Source of the DNA: Azospirillum sp. CAG:239
Lineage (GTDB): Bacteria > Pseudomonadota > Alphaproteobacteria > RF32 > CAG-239
Length of the DNA: 37,918 bases
Direction of reading: 5' to 3'
NCBI GenBank assembly: GCA_000436375.1
Contig: FR885423.1
Span: 1 to 37,918 of the forward strand
Positions 7,113-14,865 of this stretch are shown piece after piece; position 1 is the stretch's first letter, and every line of letters begins with the position of its first letter. The position numbers and the translations under genes were made by a program. The notes under the pieces are model-generated. The model was not told the origin of the DNA. It saw only the letters and a list, made by a program, of their open reading frames with translations, and made no database searches.

Positions 7113-8537
7113 ATGCTGTTGTCAAAGATTTTGAAAGACTGTAAGAAAGACATTGAATTCCCAAAAACCGCCGTTGATTCGCGCAAAGTCGAAAAAGGCG
7201 ATCTGTTTGCGGTTTTTACCGGTTCGGCGGAACTTAACCGGCAATATGCCGAAGATGCCGTTCGCCGCGGCGCCGCTGCCGTTCTGACTGACGATGAGGA
7301 GTTGTCCCTTTCGGTTCCGGTTGTGTGCCGTAAAGACGCACCGCTTCTGCTCGGCGAAATCAACAAAACCCTGTTTCAGCCCCTGCCCGCGGTATTTGCC
7401 GCCATAACCGGAACCAACGGCAAGACTTCAACCGTTTCGTTTCTGAGACAGATATGGGATTTTGCAGGTTTCGAGGCTGCCAGCCTCGGCACGCTGGGTA
7501 TTCGCACCAAAAACAAAACCGAATATACCGGCTGGACAACCGCCGACAACGTAACCATGTTTGAAAAGCTCAGCGCAGCGGCTAACGATGGCGTTACGCA
7601 TGTTGCGATAGAAGCTTCGAGCCATGGTCTGGCTCTGCATCGGCTGGCCGGACTCAAATTCAAAGCCGTCGGTTTTACCAACCTGACACAGGATCATCTT
7701 GACTTTCACAAAACCATGGAAAACTATTTTCAAGCCAAAATGAAACTGTTTGAAGACTATGCTGAGGACGGCGCCGCTGCCGTTATCAACGCAGACATTC
7801 CCGAATTTGAAAAAATTGCCGCACTTTGCGCCGCACGCGGCCTGAAAGTATGTTCTTACGGCGAAAAAGGCAGTGAACTGCGACTGTTGGGACAAAATCT
7901 GCATCAGACGGGACAGGATCTGGATTTGGAAATTTTCGGCCGCCGTTACAGTATACCGATGCAAATTACCGGTTCTTTCCAAGCATGGAACGCCCTGTGC
8001 GCTCTGGGAATGGCATTAGCTTCCGGAGTTGACAAAGAAACCGCCGCCAAAGCCCTGCCCGGACTGAAAAATCCGGAAGGACGCATGGAACTGGTCGGCA
8101 CCACGGCCAAAGGCGCCAGCATATACGTCGACTTTGCACATACGCCGGACGGCATTGAAAACGCTCTGAAATCGCTGCGGCATCACTCGGAAGGAAAGCT
8201 CTGGATTGTTTTCGGCTGCGGCGGCAACCGCGACACGACCAAACGCCCGAAGATGGGCGCTCTGGCCGGGAAGCTTGCCGACAAAATAATCGTTACCGAC
8301 GACAATCCGCGTTTTGAAGATCCGGCCGAGATCAGGAAGCAGATTATGGCCGCCGTACCGGAGGCCCGTGAAATCGGCTGCCGCGGCGAAGCGATTAAAT
8401 ACGCCATGGACAACGCGGCAAAAGGCGACATTGTTCTGCTGGCCGGCAAAGGACACGAAGAAGGCCAGATTGTACAGGGAAAAGTTCTGCCTTTCAACGA
8501 CAGGCAAGAAGTGCTGAAAAACTTAAAAAGCGCGTAA
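7113..8537 (+). CDS. murE: UDP-MurNAc-L-Ala-D-Glu:meso-diaminopimelate ligase
   Basis: MurE adds the third amino acid of the peptidoglycan stem peptide in the cytoplasm using ATP. The protein shows the N-terminal UDP-binding domain with Asp-Ser-Arg (residues 22-24), the ATP loop Gly-Thr-Asn-Gly-Lys-Thr-Ser (100-106), the central ligase domain with Glu-Ala-Ser-Ser-His, and the C-terminal domain. The Asp-Asn-Pro-Arg motif at 397-400 is the known marker for meso-DAP rather than lysine. The length (474 aa) is within the family range. GGAAAGG stands before the ATG. In most proteobacteria murE sits inside the dcw cell-wall cluster with murF and mraY; here it stands alone between rbr and a cold-shock gene, with terminators on both sides. 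Confidence 0.95.
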   Translation: MLLSKILKDCKKDIEFPKTAVDSRKVEKGDLFAVFTGSAELNRQYAEDAVRRGAAAVLTDDEELSLSVPVVCRKDAPLLLGEINKTLFQPLPAVFAAITGTNGKTSTVSFLRQIWDFAGFEAASLGTLGIRTKNKTEYTGWTTADNVTMFEKLSAAANDGVTHVAIEASSHGLALHRLAGLKFKAVGFTNLTQDHLDFHKTMENYFQAKMKLFEDYAEDGAAAVINADIPEFEKIAALCAARGLKVCSYGEKGSELRLLGQNLHQTGQDLDLEIFGRRYSIPMQITGSFQAWNALCALGMALASGVDKETAAKALPGLKNPEGRMELVGTTAKGASIYVDFAHTPDGIENALKSLRHHSEGKLWIVFGCGGNRDTTKRPKMGALAGKLADKIIVTDDNPRFEDPAEIRKQIMAAVPEAREIGCRGEAIKYAMDNAAKGDIVLLAGKGHEEGQIVQGKVLPFNDRQEVLKNLKSA

Positions 8538-8550
8538 GCCGCAATAAAAA

Positions 8551-8583
8551 AAGCTCCGCAGGAATTGTGGAGCTTAATTTTTT
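8551..8583 (+). terminator. Intrinsic terminator after murE
   Basis: A 10-bp stem (8551-8560 with 8566-8575, one G-T pair) with a 5-nt loop is followed by AATTTTTT. An A run on the other side lets it act also for the convergent cold-shock gene. Confidence 0.85.
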
Positions 8584-8601
8584 CGTAAAACGGCCGGTAA
8601 A

Positions 8602-8808
8602 CTATTCGACTATCTTAAGACTTCCGGCAACCGTTTTGCCTCTTTCGGTCGCCAGCTCGTAGCTGATTTTGGCGCCTTCGTTGAGAGTTCTCATACCGGC
8701 GGCCTGAACAGCCGAAATATGAACGAAGATGTCATTACCGCCTTCATCAGGGGTGATGAAGCCATAACCTTTTTTGTTATTAAACCATTTTACTGTTCCT
8801 GTTGCCAT
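8602..8808 (-). CDS. Cold-shock domain protein
   Basis: This 68-residue protein is a single OB-fold cold-shock domain. It has the RNA-binding motifs RNP1 (Lys-Gly-Tyr-Gly-Phe-Ile, 13-18) and RNP2 (Asp-Ile-Phe-Val-His-Ile, 26-31). Such proteins bind single-stranded RNA and DNA and act as RNA chaperones. AAAGGA precedes the ATG. About 200 AT-rich bases separate it from the divergent gene at 9022; cold-shock genes often have long structured leaders, and there is room for one, but I could not identify a defined cold-box. Which csp paralogue it is cannot be decided. Confidence 0.95.
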   Translation of the reverse strand: MATGTVKWFNNKKGYGFITPDEGGNDIFVHISAVQAAGMRTLNEGAKISYELATERGKTVAGSLKIVE

Positions 8809-8943
8809 AACTTTATCCTTTTCACAAACAGGTTGATACGCTTTATTTATAGAAGCTTTTTCAGGGCAACTACATTTAAAGGTGTAATATAGTTCTTTCG
8901 TCTTGGCAAGAAAATTTATTTAATTCCGCTCAGATTATTACGG

Positions 8944-8972
8944 TTGTTTTTGGTTTGACCGCTGATTATATT
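8944..8972 (+). promoter_or_regulatory. Likely promoter of the LEA-like secreted protein gene
   Basis: TTGTTT (8944-8949) and TATATT (8967-8972) are 17 bases apart, 49 bases before the ATG at 9022. This is a good sigma70-like match. The rest of the 8809-9021 gap is AT-rich with nothing else recognised. Confidence 0.5.
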
Positions 8973-9021
8973 GAACTTGTTTTATTTATGAAAAAAACAC
9001 TCTCTTAGAAAGGAAATCAAG

Positions 9022-9687
9022 ATGAAAAAATCAGCAATGGTACTCTCTCTGGTGCTGCCGGCACTTATTGCCGGAGCCGGCCAGGCCGATGCCAAGCACC
9101 GCGGTTTTCTGGAGACGAACAACCAGGTCAGCAACGAAGCGCCGGCCGCGATGGCAACCAACCCGAGCGAAGCATACAAAACCCACGCTCAGGACAACTA
9201 CAACAATGCAATCGACAATGCCAAAGACTATGCAGGCGACAAAGCCGAACAAGCCGGAGACTACATTTCGGACAAAGCCTCGGACGCCCGGGACTATGCG
9301 AAAGAAAAATACAATAATGCGAAAAAATACGTTAAGGAAAAGACCGGCGACGCGAAAGACCATATTAAGGACAAAAAAGCCGAACACAAAGACCGTCACG
9401 ACAAGAAAATGAAAAACAAGGGCCACTGGCTGGAAAACGAAAGACACGACATTGACGAAGATTATCAGGAAGCCCTGTACAAAATCAAAAAATCGCAACT
9501 GCCGGACAACCTGAAAGAACTGCTGCGCGACCAGGCCGAAGAAAACCGCAGCCTGGCGCTTGAACAGGCGGAAGACCGTGCCGAACTGATGAAAAAGCAC
9601 AAAGCCGCGCGCGAAGAATACCGCGACGAATTTATGAAAGACAAATCCAACCGCAAAGCGGTCAAGGAAGTCATGAACATCTTGTAA
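9022..9687 (+). CDS. Secreted LEA/apolipoprotein-like helical repeat protein (221 aa)
   Basis: A signal peptide (1-24, ending Ala-Asp-Ala) is followed by a very hydrophilic protein almost devoid of hydrophobic core residues. Residues about 60-122 repeat a rough 11-residue pattern of Ala, Asp/Lys and aromatic positions, with many Asp-Tyr and Asp-Ala-x-Asp-Tyr-Ala segments. This amphipathic pattern is the kind seen in group-3 LEA proteins and apolipoprotein-like helices, which protect membranes or proteins under drying or stress. Residues 130-221 form a charged helical region with many Glu, Lys and Arg. AAAGGAA precedes the start. I infer a periplasmic stress-protection or envelope-associated role from composition only; low sequence complexity makes any homology call risky. 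Confidence 0.7.
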   Translation: MKKSAMVLSLVLPALIAGAGQADAKHRGFLETNNQVSNEAPAAMATNPSEAYKTHAQDNYNNAIDNAKDYAGDKAEQAGDYISDKASDARDYAKEKYNNAKKYVKEKTGDAKDHIKDKKAEHKDRHDKKMKNKGHWLENERHDIDEDYQEALYKIKKSQLPDNLKELLRDQAEENRSLALEQAEDRAELMKKHKAAREEYRDEFMKDKSNRKAVKEVMNIL

Positions 9688-9704
9688 CACAAAACGCCGG
9701 TTAT

Positions 9705-9746
9705 AAAACTCCCCGCTGCGTAGGAATTATTTAAGCGGGGAGTTTT
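9705..9746 (+). terminator. Intrinsic terminator
   Basis: A perfect 13-bp stem (9705-9717 with 9734-9746) with a 16-nt loop and T-rich arms follows the LEA-like gene. Confidence 0.85.
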
Positions 9747-9798
9747 ATTTTGTAAAATTTCCTCCCGATTTTAGTTCGTTCTGTATACATATTTATTG

Positions 9799-9834
9799 TA
9801 GACAAAACGTATGCCCATCATTTATAGACAAAAC
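9799..9834. repeat. Two 10-bp direct repeats upstream of a secreted-protein gene
   Basis: TAGACAAAAC occurs exactly at 9799-9808 and 9825-9834, 26 bases apart, each preceded by a TTTAT-type stretch. They lie in the AT-rich 250-base gap before the gene at 9940 and could be binding sites for a regulator; no factor can be named. Confidence 0.45.
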
Positions 9835-9893
9835 TAAATATTTTTAGAGAAAATATATCGATAATGTACAAAAAATATTTATTATTATATGAA

Positions 9894-9920
9894 TTTGTTA
9901 TAAGATGTACTCATAACAAA
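9894..9920. promoter_or_regulatory. Inverted repeat in the leader or promoter of the 9940 gene
   Basis: A perfect 8-bp inverted repeat, TTTGTTAT (9894-9901) and ATAACAAA (9913-9920), has an 11-nt spacer and ends 19 bases before the ATG at 9940. The left arm overlaps a TATAAG that could be a -10 box. It could be an operator or an RNA hairpin just before the ribosome binding site. Confidence 0.45.
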
Positions 9921-9939
9921 CAGAAAGACGAGGTTTATT

Positions 9940-10860
9940 ATGAAAATAAATGACAAGTTCAAAGCAAAAGTAAAAATGTTTATGCTGAAAGCCGCATTAA
10001 CGGCCTCCGTTTCTGCGGGAGTGTCAGGCGCTGCCGCACAGAATATTCAAAATAATGACAAACACAGCAATAATGTGGAACAAGGGACGAACGTCAGACG
10101 CATAGAGACGGCCGTTCCGCCCATTGTCGGAGAAAAACCGATTAAGTTATCCCAAGAGCAAATTTGGCAGATGGTAACAAAAGCGGAACTGACCGAAAAG
10201 CAAATGAATGTTTTTGCGGAGGAATATGCAAAACTGGTAAACTCTCCTCAGGGTTTAACGGATTTGAACTTTGGCTGGATGACGAATAATTTTGTCTCCG
10301 ACGGCTTTCTTTCCAAAAGGCAGGCAGAAATTTTAAATCATAAAGCCGTTGAATACAATTTACAGGTCAAAACACCCGACGAGAAAGTCATTGAAGACAG
10401 TGTACGTCCCGGCGAAGAGCGCTTTAAAGTCAGCGGCACGTTCGTCAACGCTTCAGAATCAAACATGCAGTCCGGTGTACAGGGACATGCCTTGTTTTAT
10501 AGTTTTGACAAAGACGGAAAATTAAATGTTCAGTCCGACGAGACGATTAATCTGCAAGAACTGATGCCTCCTCTCGTTCAGAAAAAGGACGGTTCTTATC
10601 GTTGCGGCGCAGCCTCGGGAATTGAACGCGCACGCGTCATCAGCCAGGAAAAATCCATGCTTCGAAATGTCGTTATCGAAAACAGGGTTTATCAAGATTT
10701 GCTGCAAAAAAAAGCAAAAGGTTCATCTTTGGAAGATCATGAACAGGCTTTCATGAAACAACATGTTTCAGACCTGAAGCAACACGGATTGTTTATGGGG
10801 CAAAAAGGCTTACAAAAAATCAATCCGGCACAAATGCAGACACAACAGATGCAACGATAA
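9940..10860 (+). CDS. Secreted protein of unknown function (306 aa)
   Basis: A signal peptide (about 1-33, basic start, hydrophobic run, Ala-Ala-Ala then Gln) is followed by a Asn-rich linker and a mixed helical region. No catalytic motif or repeat is visible and there is a single Cys in the mature part (in Tyr-Arg-Cys-Gly-Ala). The last 20 residues are Gln- and Met-rich. GAGG stands 6 bases before the ATG. The gene has an unusual upstream region for this window: two direct repeats and an inverted repeat in very AT-rich DNA, which suggests specific control. It ends at a terminator at 10872-10902. I do not recognise the family. Confidence 0.7.
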   Translation: MKINDKFKAKVKMFMLKAALTASVSAGVSGAAAQNIQNNDKHSNNVEQGTNVRRIETAVPPIVGEKPIKLSQEQIWQMVTKAELTEKQMNVFAEEYAKLVNSPQGLTDLNFGWMTNNFVSDGFLSKRQAEILNHKAVEYNLQVKTPDEKVIEDSVRPGEERFKVSGTFVNASESNMQSGVQGHALFYSFDKDGKLNVQSDETINLQELMPPLVQKKDGSYRCGAASGIERARVISQEKSMLRNVVIENRVYQDLLQKKAKGSSLEDHEQAFMKQHVSDLKQHGLFMGQKGLQKINPAQMQTQQMQR

Positions 10861-10871
10861 TAATCTTTTAT

Positions 10872-10902
10872 AAATCCTGTCTTTTGAAGATGGGATTTTT
10901 TT
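10872..10902 (+). terminator. Intrinsic terminator
   Basis: A stem of about 12 pairs (10872-10883 with 10887-10898, two G-T pairs) with a tight 3-nt loop is followed by a T run to 10902. Confidence 0.7.
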
Positions 10903-10972
10903 GGGGCAACAATTTGCATGTCTTCTGCCTTCGGTCTTTCGACACAAGAACTTTTTTTTGTGCAAATAACTA

Positions 10973-11001
10973 TTCACAAATAAAAATTTCTCTGCTAGAT
11001 T
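10973..11001 (+). promoter_or_regulatory. Possible proS promoter
   Basis: TTCACA (10973-10978) and TAGATT (10996-11001) are 17 bases apart. Transcription would start near 11008, immediately before the hairpin at 11010-11033. Confidence 0.4.
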
Positions 11002-11009
11002 GGGGCGTT

Positions 11010-11037
11010 ACCTGCGGCATTGGGGCTGCGGGTTTTT
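11010..11037 (+). promoter_or_regulatory. Terminator-like hairpin in the proS leader
   Basis: A 9-pair stem (11010-11018 with 11025-11033, two G-T pairs) with a 6-nt loop is followed by TTTTT (11033-11037). It lies about 30 bases before the proS start codon and after the candidate promoter, so it could act as an attenuator or a 5' stabilising hairpin. The preceding gene already has its own terminator at 10872. Confidence 0.45.
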
Positions 11038-11066
11038 AATTGCGATATTAAAAAAGGAATATGAAA

Positions 11067-12587
11067 ATGGCATTGAAAAATACAAGAGCCGGAAACTATC
11101 CGGAATGGTATCAAAACGTCGTCTCAGAAGCAGACATGGCCGAAAATTCGTCCAGTCCGGGATGCATGGTCATTAAGCCGTGGGGATACGGCATCTGGGA
11201 GCGCATCCGTGACGTCTTTGACGAAAAAATCAAATCGACAGACCACGAAAACTGTTATTTTCCAATGTTTATCCCGCTTTCCTTTTTTCAGAAAGAAGCC
11301 GAACATGTTGACGGTTTTGCCAAGGAAATGGCCGTTGTAACGCATTCGCGCCTGTCGATGAAAGACGGCAAGCTGGCTCCGGATTCGGAACTTGACGAGC
11401 CGTTGATTGTTCGTCCGACTTCGGAAGCGATTATTGCCGACTCTTTCTCCAAGTGGGTCAAGTCGTACCGTGATTTGCCGGTGCTGGTCAACCAATGGGC
11501 CAATGTCGTCCGCTGGGAAATGCGCCCCCGCCTGTTTCTCAGAACCCGTGAATTTTTATGGCAGGAAGGGCATACCGCCCATGCAACCGCCAAAGAAGCA
11601 GAGGAAGAAACGACCCGCATGCTGGAAGCTTACCGTGAACTCTGCGAAGACACGCTGGCCATGCCGGTCATCTGCGGACGCAAACCCGAGCACGAAAAAT
11701 TTCCGGGCGCGGTCGACACCTATTGCGTTGAAGCCATGATGCAGGACGGCAAAGCCCTGCAGGCAGGAACCTCGCACTTTCTCGGACAGAATTTTGCCAA
11801 ATCAGCAAACATTTCGTTCGTTAACAAAAACAATCAGCAGGAATATGCCTATACTTCGTCCTGGGGCGTTTCTACCCGTCTTATCGGCGGCGTCATCATG
11901 ACTCATGCCGACGACGAAGGCATGGTCGTGCCGCCGAAGATTGCGCCGTATCAGATTGTCATCGTACCGGTCATTAAGAATGACGCTGACGAAGATACGG
12001 TTATGGAATATATCAAAGGATTGCAAAAAGAACTTTTGCGGCAGGCGCCTTTCGGCGAAAAAATCCGTATCAAAATCGACAAACGCGACCGCAAGAGCGT
12101 TGACAAGTTCTGGGAATGGACCCGCAAGGGCGCTCCGGTTATTCTGGAAATCGGCCCGCGCGACGTTGCCGAAGACAACGTAATGGTCAAAGAACGTCTC
12201 CGCCTCGGAACACCGGAAGGCAAAACCGTCGTCAAACGGGACGAATTTGTCCGTACCGTTGCCGAACGCCTGGAAAAGCTGCAAAAGGAAATGTTTGCAA
12301 AAGCCAGGGCCCGGCTGGAAAAGAATGTCCGCACCGACATCAAAACAAAAAAGGAGTTTGAGGAATATTTTGCAAATTCAAACGTTTGGATTGAGGAAGG
12401 AAAAGCCGGAAAAGTGGCTTTTGTTCGCGGCAAATGGAGCGGAGATCCGAACTCCGAAGAACTGCTGAAAGCGATGAAAATTACGATCCGCTGCATTCCG
12501 TTTGACCAGAGCGGCACTAAAGGCGAATGTCTGCTGACCGGCAAACAGGATGCGGAAATTGACGTTATCTACGCCAGAAGCTACTAA
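11067..12587 (+). CDS. proS: Proline--tRNA ligase, archaeal/eukaryal-like type
   Basis: ProRS charges tRNA-Pro with proline using ATP in the cytoplasm. The class II core is clear: the early segment with Pro-Trp-Gly-Tyr-Gly-Ile-Trp, motif 2 with Arg-Pro-Thr-Ser-Glu and Arg-Trp-Glu-x-Arg-Pro, and the Gln-Glu-Gly-His-Thr-Ala-His stretch. The anticodon-binding domain follows. The protein lacks the large editing insertion of the E. coli-type enzyme and ends in a Tyr, as in the archaeal/eukaryal (type 3) form. I choose the ATG at 11067 because AAAGGAA is 8 bases before it; an ATG at 11061 is too close to that site. A hairpin with a T run lies in its leader. The EF-hand gene follows after 20 bases and may be co-transcribed. 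Confidence 0.95.
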   Translation: MALKNTRAGNYPEWYQNVVSEADMAENSSSPGCMVIKPWGYGIWERIRDVFDEKIKSTDHENCYFPMFIPLSFFQKEAEHVDGFAKEMAVVTHSRLSMKDGKLAPDSELDEPLIVRPTSEAIIADSFSKWVKSYRDLPVLVNQWANVVRWEMRPRLFLRTREFLWQEGHTAHATAKEAEEETTRMLEAYRELCEDTLAMPVICGRKPEHEKFPGAVDTYCVEAMMQDGKALQAGTSHFLGQNFAKSANISFVNKNNQQEYAYTSSWGVSTRLIGGVIMTHADDEGMVVPPKIAPYQIVIVPVIKNDADEDTVMEYIKGLQKELLRQAPFGEKIRIKIDKRDRKSVDKFWEWTRKGAPVILEIGPRDVAEDNVMVKERLRLGTPEGKTVVKRDEFVRTVAERLEKLQKEMFAKARARLEKNVRTDIKTKKEFEEYFANSNVWIEEGKAGKVAFVRGKWSGDPNSEELLKAMKITIRCIPFDQSGTKGECLLTGKQDAEIDVIYARSY

Positions 12588-12607
12588 TTTTTGAAAAGGA
12601 ACTTTTA

Positions 12608-12967
12608 ATGAAAAAACTTATTGTTTCCGCCACTGCTGCAATCTTTGCCGCCGGTTCGGCCCTTGCCCAGCTTCCCGTAAAACCTTCGGCTTCCCCGGAA
12701 GAGATTCAGGAAAAGCTGCAGGCTGCGGTCAAGGCCGAATTTGACAACGCCGACCTCAACGGCGACGGCGAGCTTTCGCAGGAAGAATTTGTCGAATACA
12801 CGATCAAAGAGGCTCGCGCCAAAGCCGAAAACACCTTTAACGGCTTTGACACTGACCATAACGGTTCGCTGAGCGAAGAAGAGTATTTGGCGGCACTGCA
12901 GAAAATGATGCGCCGGCTGGCGGAACAGATTAAGAGTTCCGTACAGAACATGTCCGAAACCGAATAG
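12608..12967 (+). CDS. Periplasmic EF-hand calcium-binding protein (119 aa)
   Basis: A signal peptide (1-20, ending Ala-Leu-Ala) precedes a small helical protein with two canonical EF-hand loops. Loop 1 spans residues 49-60 (Asp, Asn, Asp, Gly, Glu at position 12) and loop 2 spans 81-92 (Asp, Asp, Asn, Gly, Glu at position 12). Both have the central Gly and the acidic end residue needed to hold calcium, so binding is likely. Bacterial proteins of this type are thought to buffer or sense calcium in the periplasm, but the role here is not known. AAAGGA precedes the ATG. It lies 20 bases after proS and ends at a bidirectional terminator. Confidence 0.88.
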   Translation: MKKLIVSATAAIFAAGSALAQLPVKPSASPEEIQEKLQAAVKAEFDNADLNGDGELSQEEFVEYTIKEARAKAENTFNGFDTDHNGSLSEEEYLAALQKMMRRLAEQIKSSVQNMSETE

Positions 12968-12990
12968 TTTCGGCACTTTAATTTAAACCA

Positions 12991-13027
12991 AAACAGGGTT
13001 CGGAAAGTTTCCAAACCCTGTTTTTTT
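12991..13027. terminator. Bidirectional terminator
   Basis: A 10-bp stem (12991-13000 with 13014-13023) with an inner GGAAA/TTTCC pairing is followed by seven T residues (13021-13027) that touch the stop codon of the convergent gene. An A-rich stretch on the left allows use on the minus strand. Confidence 0.85.
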
Positions 13028-13665
13028 CAGACCAGCGGCGGATTATCCGTTTCGCCGTCGTCTTTGGTTACGGTAACAACCTCATTGGGATAAAGCACCC
13101 AGGTCGTGTAAATAATTCGGTCGCCGATATGCAGATCGTCGTTCTTATATTCCTTCATATAAACAAGAGAACCGTCCTCCAGCTCGGCAAAAAGACAGTC
13201 AAGCGGCACGAACGGTATGCCGAAACGCACGGACATTCTGAACATATCGACAATCCGACCGCGTTTTTTATCGGAAATTATCAATCCTCTGGCCAGCGGT
13301 TTGGAACTGCCGTCAATATCGTCCTGACGCATAGCACCCTGCTCTGAGCAAAGTTCATAAATTTCGGCAGGAGCAAGCTTATAGGTCCAGTAATAGTCCA
13401 CACGGTCGCCGGCACGAAGCGTATAATCGACTTTCGACTTGCGGAAATAGGTATTGTCGCCGTTGTCAAACCGAATGACATAATGCGGAAAAGGATAAGG
13501 AATATCCAGCCGCATGACAATCGAATAAATCTTCTCAATCCGGGCCGGTCCGCGCTTGTCGAGCAGAAGTTCATAAGCGTTCTCTTCCGGCGTTTTTTCT
13601 TCTTCGCAGGAACAAAACATACCTAAAGCCATAATGGCTGCCAACATAAAAATAACTCTTTTCAT
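13027..13665 (-). CDS. Lipoprotein with two copies of one ~63-residue module (212 aa)
   Basis: The N-terminus is a lipoprotein-like signal with Cys18-Ser-Cys20; Cys20 after Ser is the likelier lipidated residue. The mature protein consists of a duplication. Residues about 42-104 and 137-200 align along their length, sharing an Arg-Ile start, an Ile-Pro-[Tyr/Phe] turn, and a [Ala/Ile]-Gly-Asp-Arg-[Val/Ile] motif followed by aromatic residues and [Ala/Asn]-Glu-[Ile/Val]. The modules look beta-rich, with a small barrel or OB-like fold as one possibility. No catalytic residues are apparent and I do not know the family. It is convergent with the EF-hand gene, sharing a terminator, and faces away from the EamA transporter. 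Confidence 0.75.
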   Translation of the reverse strand: MKRVIFMLAAIMALGMFCSCEEEKTPEENAYELLLDKRGPARIEKIYSIVMRLDIPYPFPHYVIRFDNGDNTYFRKSKVDYTLRAGDRVDYYWTYKLAPAEIYELCSEQGAMRQDDIDGSSKPLARGLIISDKKRGRIVDMFRMSVRFGIPFVPLDCLFAELEDGSLVYMKEYKNDDLHIGDRIIYTTWVLYPNEVVTVTKDDGETDNPPLV

Positions 13666-13803
13666 ATCACATATATTTATAGTTAATAATCAGTTTTTCG
13701 GAACTGAAACATAACTCATTTTGTCGAATATGTCCAGTGCAAACAAGGGTTAAAAAAGCAAATCGAGCGATTATATATATCGGCATTAAAAGGGAGGATA
13801 AGA

Positions 13804-14706
13804 ATGAGCGGCTATCTGATGGCCTTGACGGCCGTGTTTTTCTGGAGCATCAACATCATCATCGCCAGCTATTTCGCCACAACGCTGGAACCGTTTGAAA
13901 TTGCTTTCGGACGCTGGTTCATCGCCTGTCTGATTCTGGTGCCGATGGCCTGGAGCGGCCTGAAACGGAACTTCCGCCTGTTGGCCGACAACTGGCTGTT
14001 GGTTGTCAGTCTGGCCATAACCGGCATTGTGCTGGACAATACGCTTATCTACTATGCCGGACGGACAGCCTCAGCCATCGATATGGGGCTGTTGGACGTG
14101 ACCGGACCGATTTTTCTGGTTATTCTGTCGCGTATTTTTCTGAAAACGCCGATATCCGGCCGGCAGATTGCCGGTTTGCTGATCGCCGTATTCGGGGTGT
14201 TGGTAATCATTTTGCAAGGCGACTTGACGCAGATTGCACATTTCAAATTTGTGACCGGCGATTTTATCATGCTGCTGAACACGTTTTGTTTTGCCGTTTA
14301 TTCCTTGTTGCAGGCCAAGCGGCCGCCGCAGATTTCGCAGCCGACACTGCTGGCTGCAACGGCTTTTACCGGCGTCATCATTATCCTGCCGTTTTTATTT
14401 GCCACCGTCGGCGAACATAAGCTGATACATTTGCAGCCGGTGGATTACGGCGTGTTTGTTTATTTGGGCATTTTTAACTCGGTTATTTCCTATCTGTGCT
14501 GGAACTCGGCACTGGCGCGCATCGGCAACATCAAAACCAGCATCATCTATTATCTGCTGCCGCTGTTCTCCAGCATCGGTGCTTATCTGGTGCTGCATGA
14601 AAAGATTTACGCCTCGCAGCTTATCGGCGGTGCGCTGGTTATCGGCGGCATTGCGCTGGTCAGCCTGAAGCCGCAAACCGCCCGAAAGGAAAAAAGCGCA
14701 AAATAA
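13804..14706 (+). CDS. EamA/DMT-family transporter
   Basis: The 300-residue protein has ten hydrophobic segments in two related halves, the hallmark of the EamA (drug/metabolite) superfamily in the inner membrane. The first half starts at the N-terminus without a leader and the second begins near residue 150 after a short hydrophilic break. Such carriers export or import amino acids, metabolites or drugs; the substrate is not readable from sequence. GGGAGG precedes the ATG by 8 bases. A second, only distantly similar family member lies at 28530-29435. The C-terminus is Lys/Arg-rich, consistent with a cytoplasmic tail. It stands alone between a divergent lipoprotein gene and the helicase gene. 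Confidence 0.92.
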   Translation: MSGYLMALTAVFFWSINIIIASYFATTLEPFEIAFGRWFIACLILVPMAWSGLKRNFRLLADNWLLVVSLAITGIVLDNTLIYYAGRTASAIDMGLLDVTGPIFLVILSRIFLKTPISGRQIAGLLIAVFGVLVIILQGDLTQIAHFKFVTGDFIMLLNTFCFAVYSLLQAKRPPQISQPTLLAATAFTGVIIILPFLFATVGEHKLIHLQPVDYGVFVYLGIFNSVISYLCWNSALARIGNIKTSIIYYLLPLFSSIGAYLVLHEKIYASQLIGGALVIGGIALVSLKPQTARKEKSAK

Positions 14707-14865
14707 AGGTTGCTTAATAAAAATAAACCTGTATAGTCCGTTACAGAGAATTTTTGCAGCTCTTCTTATTTGTAGATTTCCTTATCAATAGATTTGTTTG
14801 AGTTGGCACCGCAAAACGGTGTTTAGATTTTCGTATGCTTAAACAATTTTACAGAAAGAAACCAA

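Noticed and set aside
14807..14821. Small hairpin (CACCG/CGGTG) between the EamA gene and the helicase gene
   Set aside because: Only five pairs and the following T stretch is broken; not counted as a terminator.
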